Shown one piece after another: positions 59,406 to 64,000 of a DNA stretch of 64,000 nt. The stretch spans positions 255,009-319,008 of the forward strand of contig NZ_PGGU01000016.1 of NCBI RefSeq assembly GCF_002872075.1, given 5' to 3'. A program made the translations under genes and the position numbers. Position 1 is the first letter of the stretch. Each line of letters begins with the position of its first letter. The notes under the pieces are model-generated. The model searched no databases and was not told the origin of the DNA. It worked only from the letters and a program-made list of their open reading frames with translations. Origin of the DNA: Microbacterium aurantiacum. GTDB lineage: Bacteria > Actinomycetota > Actinomycetes > Actinomycetales > Microbacteriaceae.

Positions 59406-60245
59406 TCAGCGCACGACCGGAGCGACCTCGGTCCACAGCATCCGGTCCTCGGCGGTCGGCGCCTCCGGGATCCGTCCCAGGCCGTCCGGCTCCGGGATCG
59501 CCGCGAGCAGCGACCGGGTGTACGGATGCTGCGGGTCTGCCCACAGCTCGGCGGTGGGCCCCGATTCCAGCACCCGCCCGCCGTACATGACGAGCGTCCG
59601 GTCGGCGATGCGCTGCACCACGGCGAGATCGTGCGAGATGAACAGCATCCCCGCTCCGGCCTCCGCGACGAGATCGCGCATCAGGGCGGCGACGCTCGTC
59701 TGGGTCGAGGCGTCCAGTGCCGAGATCGGCTCATCGGCCACCAGCAGGGCCGGCCGGGCGGCGAGCGCCCTGGCGATGGCGATGCGCTGCTTCTGGCCGC
59801 CGGAGAACTGATGCGGGAACCGCGTCGCGACCTGGGCGGGCAGGCCGACGCGCTCGAGCCACTCCTCGACCCGCGACCCTGCCTCGCCGCGGTGGCGCGC
59901 GGTGGCGATGCCGTCGGCGATCTGGTCGCCGATCCGGCGGCGCGGGTTGAGCGACGTCGACGGATCCTGGAACACCATCTGGATGCCGGTGAGGGCGGTC
60001 GGGCGACGGCGGATGCCGAGGGGCGCGACCTCGGCGTCACGGAAGCGCACGGTTCCGGCCGCGACCTTCTCGATGCCGACGACGGCGCGCGCCAGGCTCG
60101 ATTTCCCGCTTCCGGATTCGCCGACCAGCGCGACGGTCTCCCCGACGGCGACCTGCACGGACACCCCGTCGACGGCGATCACGGGCGGGCTGCCGGGGTA
60201 GCGCACCACGATGTCTCTGGCATCGAGGACAGCGATCTCAGTCAT
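59406..60245 (-). CDS. Dipeptide/oligopeptide ABC transporter, ATP-binding protein (DppF/OppF type)
   Basis: 279 residues. Motifs are Walker A GESGSGKSS, signature FSGGQKQR, Walker B LLVADEPISALD and the switch FISHDLAVV. The C-terminal oligopeptide-transporter extension is short (ADPQHPYTRSLLAAIPEPD). Its start overlaps the stop of the other ATPase. It is the last gene of the peptide-transport operon. Confidence 0.9.
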   Translation of the reverse strand: MTEIAVLDARDIVVRYPGSPPVIAVDGVSVQVAVGETVALVGESGSGKSSLARAVVGIEKVAAGTVRFRDAEVAPLGIRRRPTALTGIQMVFQDPSTSLNPRRRIGDQIADGIATARHRGEAGSRVEEWLERVGLPAQVATRFPHQFSGGQKQRIAIARALAARPALLVADEPISALDASTQTSVAALMRDLVAEAGAGMLFISHDLAVVQRIADRTLVMYGGRVLESGPTAELWADPQHPYTRSLLAAIPEPDGLGRIPEAPTAEDRMLWTEVAPVVR

Positions 60246-61026
60246 TCGGGTCCTCCTCGATCCGTGACCCGGGCAGCGCCGCGAGGAGCTTCCGGGTGTA
60301 CTCGTGCTGCGGCGAGCGGAACAGCGTCTCGCGGTCGGCGCGTTCGACGACCTGGCCGTCCTTCATCACCATCACCTCGTCGGCGATGGCGCTCATCACT
60401 CCGAGGTCGTGCGTGACGAGCAGCACAGCGAGTTCCCGCTCGGAGGCGAGGTCGCGCAGCAGGCGCAGGATGCCGGCCTGCACGGTGACGTCGAGCGCGG
60501 TCGTCGGCTCGTCGGCGAGGAGCACATCCGGGTCGCAGGCGAGGGCGCACGCGATCGCGATGCGCTGACGCTGACCCCCGGAGAACTGGTGCGGGTAGCG
60601 CCGGAGTGCTTCGGCCGGGTTCGGCACCTGCACGGTCTCGAGCAGTTCCACCGCGCGTTCGCGCGCCGCCGCACCGCGCAGCCCGAGGTGCACCCGCATG
60701 TGGTCGGTCAGCTGGCGTCCGACCGGCAGCTGTGGATGCAGCGATGCCGAGGGATCCTGGAAGACCATCGCGACCCGGCGGCCGCGGATGCGGTTCAGCG
60801 CACGCCGGCGCATCCCGAGCAGCTGCTCCCCGCCGAGCGTGATGGAGCCGCCGGTGCGCGCCTGCCGCGGCAGCAGGCCGAGAACGGCGAGCGCGGTGAG
60901 GGTCTTGCCGGAGCCGGATTCGCCGGCGAGACCGTGGATGCGCCCCGGTTCCAGTTCGAGGGAGACGCCGCGGACCAGCGGCCGGCCGATGTCGATCGTG
61001 AGATCGCGGATGCTCAGCGCGCTCAT
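60238..61026 (-). CDS. Dipeptide/oligopeptide ABC transporter, ATP-binding protein (DppD/OppD type)
   Basis: 262 residues. Walker A GESGSGKTL, Walker B VLLADEPTTALD, signature FSGGQRQR and switch VTHDLGVMS. The ending (RSPQHEYTRKLLAALPGSR) is the OppD/DppD type, which in many members carries an iron-sulfur site, not seen here. It pairs with the DppF-type ATPase that overlaps it. Start overlaps the permease stop. Confidence 0.9.
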   Translation of the reverse strand: MSALSIRDLTIDIGRPLVRGVSLELEPGRIHGLAGESGSGKTLTALAVLGLLPRQARTGGSITLGGEQLLGMRRRALNRIRGRRVAMVFQDPSASLHPQLPVGRQLTDHMRVHLGLRGAAARERAVELLETVQVPNPAEALRRYPHQFSGGQRQRIAIACALACDPDVLLADEPTTALDVTVQAGILRLLRDLASERELAVLLVTHDLGVMSAIADEVMVMKDGQVVERADRETLFRSPQHEYTRKLLAALPGSRIEEDPND

Positions 61027-61928
61027 GCGGCACCCACCTTCGCCGAGGCGTTGTGCTCGGCCTGCTTCTCGTGCGCGATCTCGGCGGTCGGGTCGAGCAC
61101 GTCGCGCATCGCGTCACCGAGGAGGTTGAAGGCGAGCACGACGGTGAGGATGGCGAGACCGGGGAACACGCCCAGCCACCACGCGTCGAAGTTCTGGATG
61201 GCCGAGGAGATCATCGAGCCCCATTCCGCGGTGGGCGGCTGCGCCCCGAGGCCGAGGAACGACAGGCCGGACAGCAGCAGGATGGCCGCGCCGATGTCGA
61301 GGGTCGCGAGCACCAGCACAGGGCCGGCGATGTTCGGCAGGATGTCGACGAACAGCGTCCGCAGCGGCGAGTGGCCGAGCAGGCGCCCCGCGATCACGTA
61401 GTTCTGTCCCCGCAGTCCCAGCACGATGCTCCTCGTCACGCGGGAGTACTGCGGCCAGGACACCACGATCGCCGCGATCACCGCATTGAACAGCGAGGGC
61501 CCGAGGGATGCCGCGACCACCATCGCGAGGATCACGGTGGGGAACGCCATGAAGAGGTCGGTGATGCGCATGAGGGTCTCGTCGAGCCATCCGCCGAAGT
61601 AGCCGGCGACGGCGCCGATCACCGTGCCGATCACCATCGCCGCGAGGACGAGCATGAGCGCGAGCGGAAGGCTCACGGTGGCTCCGGTCATCAGCCGGGA
61701 GAAGATGTCACGGCCGTTGCCGTCGGTGCCGAGGAGCGTGTCGATGCCCGGCGGCTGCAGGCGGGGCAGCACCTGCGCGTTCGGCCCGAACGGCACCCAC
61801 CACTGCGCGGTGAAGGCGACGATGACCCAGCCGGCGGCGATGACGGTGCCGATGATGCCGAGCGGGGTGCGCCAGGCCCGGGGCCAGCGGAAGCGGAACC
61901 GCCCGAGGGGTGCGGTGCGAGCGGTCAT
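61023..61928 (-). CDS. Dipeptide/oligopeptide ABC transporter, permease (DppC/OppC type)
   Basis: 301 residues. About six membrane helices. N-terminal OppC region (RTPLGIIGTVIAAGWVIVAF), periplasmic GTDGNGRDIFSRLMTGATVSL, and the EAA loop YVIAGRLLGHSPLRTLFVDILPNI. The start at 61928 overlaps the DppB stop (ATGA). The C-terminal 30 residues are polar. Confidence 0.92.
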   Translation of the reverse strand: MTARTAPLGRFRFRWPRAWRTPLGIIGTVIAAGWVIVAFTAQWWVPFGPNAQVLPRLQPPGIDTLLGTDGNGRDIFSRLMTGATVSLPLALMLVLAAMVIGTVIGAVAGYFGGWLDETLMRITDLFMAFPTVILAMVVAASLGPSLFNAVIAAIVVSWPQYSRVTRSIVLGLRGQNYVIAGRLLGHSPLRTLFVDILPNIAGPVLVLATLDIGAAILLLSGLSFLGLGAQPPTAEWGSMISSAIQNFDAWWLGVFPGLAILTVVLAFNLLGDAMRDVLDPTAEIAHEKQAEHNASAKVGAA

Positions 61929-62986
61929 GCGATCCTCACTCTCGGATCGAGCACGCCGTAGAGCAGATCGACGACGAAGTTGATCACGAGGTAGATGACG
62001 CCGACGACGAGGCCGACGCCCATGATGCCGGGCAGATCGAGGTTCGACGCCGAGTTGTAGGCGTAGGTGCCCAGGCCCGGCCAGGCGAACACCGACTCGA
62101 CGAGCACGGTGCCCGAGAGCAGCGAGCCGAACGCGACGCCGACGACCGTGAGGATCGGCAGCGCCGCACCTCGCAGCACGTAGTCGAGGATGACGCGCAT
62201 CGCCGGCAGCCCCTTGGCTCTGGCCGCGCGCACGTAGTCGCTGCCGAGCACCTCCAGCACCGAGGTGCGGATGAACCGGGTGAGCAGGCCGATCGTCACG
62301 AGCGACAGCACCATCACCGGCAGGGCCAGGTGCGCCATCGCGTCGACGAATCCGACGCCGTCGCCGTTGAGCAGATAGTCGATCGTGTACAGCCCGGTGA
62401 TCCGGGGCGGCGGGGTGATCGACGGTGAGATGCGGCCGGAGCCCGGTGCGATGCGCAACTGAAGGAAGAAGACGTAGAAGCTGACCAGCGCCAGCCAGAA
62501 CGTCGGGACGCTCAGGCCTACCAGGGTCACCACCCGGACGATCTGGTCGGTGACGAGCCCGCGCCGGTACGCGGCGAGGGTGCCGAGCACCACGCTGACC
62601 GCGAGACTGACGACGATGGCGCACATCGCGATCTCGATCGTCGCCGGTACCGCGGTGGCGAGATCGCTGGTCACCGGACGGCCGGTGACCAGCGAGTCGC
62701 CGAGGTCTCCGCGGAACAGGTTCCCCATGTAGATGAGGTACTGCACCACGAGCGGCTGATCGAGTCCGTGCGCCCGGATGAACGCCTCCCGGGTCTCCGG
62801 GTTCTGCGAGGCGCCCTCGCCGAGCGCCGCCGAGACCGGATCGCCAGGAACGAGGTTCGTGAGCGCGAACGTCACGATGGTCACGCCGAGCAGCAGCAGC
62901 GCAGAGGTGCCGATCCGGCGCAGCAGGTACCCGAGAAGCGGGGACCGGCGCCGCTGCGCCTGCTGCCGCACGGCCACGGTCGTCAT
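61925..62986 (-). CDS. Dipeptide/oligopeptide ABC transporter, permease (DppB/OppB type)
   Basis: 353 residues, six membrane helices. The DppB N-terminus (LLGYLLRRIGTSALLLLGVTIVTFALTNLVPGDP) and the EAA-loop segment YVRAARAKGLPAMRVILDYVLR are typical. It forms the channel with DppC. It follows the binding protein by about 14 bp. Confidence 0.92.
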   Translation of the reverse strand: MTTVAVRQQAQRRRSPLLGYLLRRIGTSALLLLGVTIVTFALTNLVPGDPVSAALGEGASQNPETREAFIRAHGLDQPLVVQYLIYMGNLFRGDLGDSLVTGRPVTSDLATAVPATIEIAMCAIVVSLAVSVVLGTLAAYRRGLVTDQIVRVVTLVGLSVPTFWLALVSFYVFFLQLRIAPGSGRISPSITPPPRITGLYTIDYLLNGDGVGFVDAMAHLALPVMVLSLVTIGLLTRFIRTSVLEVLGSDYVRAARAKGLPAMRVILDYVLRGAALPILTVVGVAFGSLLSGTVLVESVFAWPGLGTYAYNSASNLDLPGIMGVGLVVGVIYLVINFVVDLLYGVLDPRVRIA

Positions 62987-63000
62987 GACGGTGGCCCCGC

Positions 63001-64000
63001 TCAGCCGGCTGGGGCGATCTCGGCGATGTCCATCTCCCAGACCGAGTTGTACACGGCGCCGGAGACGTCATCCGCCGTCGAGATGTTGCGACCGGGGACG
63101 ATCAGCGGCACGAAGGGGCCTTCTGCCTGCATCGCCTCGGCGAACTCCGTGAAGGCGGACGTCCGCTGGGCGGGATCCGTCGCGCTGGCGGCCTCTGCCG
63201 CGATGCCGGCGATCGTCGGGTTCGCCTCGGCTGCCCAGCCGCTGCGCAGGCCCACCTTGAGGCCGGGGCCGAAGGGCAGGAAGTTCGCCGAGTCGGCGTA
63301 GTCCGGACCCCAGAACCACAGGCCGAAGCCCTCGGTGCCGTTGACGTACGCGTCGAGTTCGGTGGCGAACGGCGCGGGTGCGAGCTCGACCGTGATGCCC
63401 GCATCCGCCAGCTGGGCCTGCACGCGCTCGGCGAGCGGGGTGAACTCCACTCCGCCCACGGGGTAGTCGTTCGGGAACTGCAGCTTCAGGGTCTGACCCG
63501 TGTAGCCGGCCGCGGCGAGCGCCGCCTCTGCCTTGCCGAGGTCCTGCTCGATGCCGCCGTCCAGCGCGCCTTCGAACCCGGGCGGGATGACGCCCGTCGC
63601 CTGCACGGCACCGGCACCGGCGAGTTCGAGCAGAGCGTCGTAGTCGAGCGCGTAGCGGATCGCCTCGGCGAGCTTGACGTTCGCGAGTTCGCCGGCGACG
63701 GCTTCCGACTGGTTCAGCAGCAGGAAGATGGTCTGGCCGGACGGCACCGACTCCACCTGGAGTCCGCCGCCGAGGTTCGCGACCTGGTCGCCGTTGAGGT
63801 CCATCGCGACCATCGAGTCGCCGCCCTTGAGGTTGGCGAGCTGCGTGGCGCTCTCGGTGACGTTGCGGATGACGACCCGCGAGTAGCCGGCCTCCTCGTC
63901 GCCGTTGTACTCGTCGTTCTTGGTCAGCACGATCTGCGAGGCGAGATCGAGCGTGTCGAGCGTGAACGGCCCGGACCCGGCGGACTCGCCGTCGAGGAAC
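63001..64000 (-). CDS. Dipeptide/oligopeptide ABC transporter, substrate-binding protein (C-terminal part)
   Basis: The frame is open to the right edge, so the N-terminus and signal peptide lie outside. About 333 residues of a family 5 solute-binding protein remain: GPFTLDTLDLASQIVLTKNDEYNG, AIRYALDYDALLELAGAGAVQATGVIPPG, and the lobe containing LWFWGPDYADSANFLPFGPG. It delivers peptide or nickel-like solutes; exact ligand unknown. It is the first gene in view of the minus-strand transport operon. Confidence 0.92.
   Translation of the reverse strand, partial: FLDGESAGSGPFTLDTLDLASQIVLTKNDEYNGDEEAGYSRVVIRNVTESATQLANLKGGDSMVAMDLNGDQVANLGGGLQVESVPSGQTIFLLLNQSEAVAGELANVKLAEAIRYALDYDALLELAGAGAVQATGVIPPGFEGALDGGIEQDLGKAEAALAAAGYTGQTLKLQFPNDYPVGGVEFTPLAERVQAQLADAGITVELAPAPFATELDAYVNGTEGFGLWFWGPDYADSANFLPFGPGLKVGLRSGWAAEANPTIAGIAAEAASATDPAQRTSAFTEFAEAMQAEGPFVPLIVPGRNISTADDVSGAVYNSVWEMDIAEIAPAG

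Noticed and set aside
1..64000. tRNA, rRNA, CRISPR, prophage or insertion sequence
   Set aside because: No conserved RNA stems or T-loop motifs, no regular repeats, and no transposase, integrase or phage genes were recognised.

Overview
The window is 64 kb of high-GC DNA whose style fits an actinobacterium of the family Microbacteriaceae, most likely Microbacterium or a close relative. The evidence is GC-rich third positions, many GTG starts, frequent 4-base ATGA/GTGA gene overlaps, several apparently leaderless genes, the order rpsF-ssb-rpsR-rplI with dnaB close by, and typical families of that group (DUF6716, Imm5-like, XdhC next to an NCS2 purine permease). The genus is inferred from style, not from a marker gene. 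I found no rRNA, tRNA, IS element, phage gene or CRISPR array.

Left part (1-20.7 kb). It opens in the molybdenum subunit of xanthine dehydrogenase, followed by its maturation factor XdhC, an NCS2 purine permease and a guanine-deaminase-like enzyme. Next come a small HTH-TOBE protein, modABC and moaA, so purine oxidation sits beside the molybdate uptake and cofactor genes it needs. After pnuC, a secreted-type nuclease and several single housekeeping genes, a tightly packed six-gene minus-strand operon (19381 to 13765) encodes an S-adenosylhomocysteine-hydrolase-like protein, an adenosine-deaminase-like amidohydrolase, a DUF985 cupin and a complete polar-amino-acid ABC transporter. The hydrolase paralogue has lost all three catalytic histidines.

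Middle part (20.7-44.5 kb). This is a large glycan-utilisation locus. It holds three GH43-fold enzymes, GH95 and GH29 alpha-L-fucosidases, an L-fuconate-dehydratase-like enolase-superfamily enzyme, a very large secreted lyase-like multidomain protein, a GH36 enzyme, a ThuA-like protein, a 2-hydroxyacid dehydrogenase, a sugar ABC importer without its ATPase, and two LacI-family repressors. Seven related 16-bp palindromic sites lie in front of seven genes here. They are built from two half-site types (GCAAACG and GGATAACG-like) in homotypic and hybrid combinations. The large secreted protein is broken by one extra C in a six-C run.

Right part (44.5-64 kb). A regulator with two MerR domains is divergent from a DUF6194/Imm5-like pair. 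dnaB follows, with two perfect DnaA boxes upstream, and then an AlkZ-like winged-helix protein. An epoxide hydrolase is divergent from a WYL regulator around a perfect inverted repeat. The rpsF-ssb-rpsR-rplI operon comes next. A five-gene operon for a sialic-acid-like surface polysaccharide follows: a GT2 transferase, a polysialyltransferase-like protein, a NeuA-KdsC fusion, a short NeuB and a DUF6716 protein. The window ends in a dipeptide/oligopeptide ABC transporter operon cut by the right edge.
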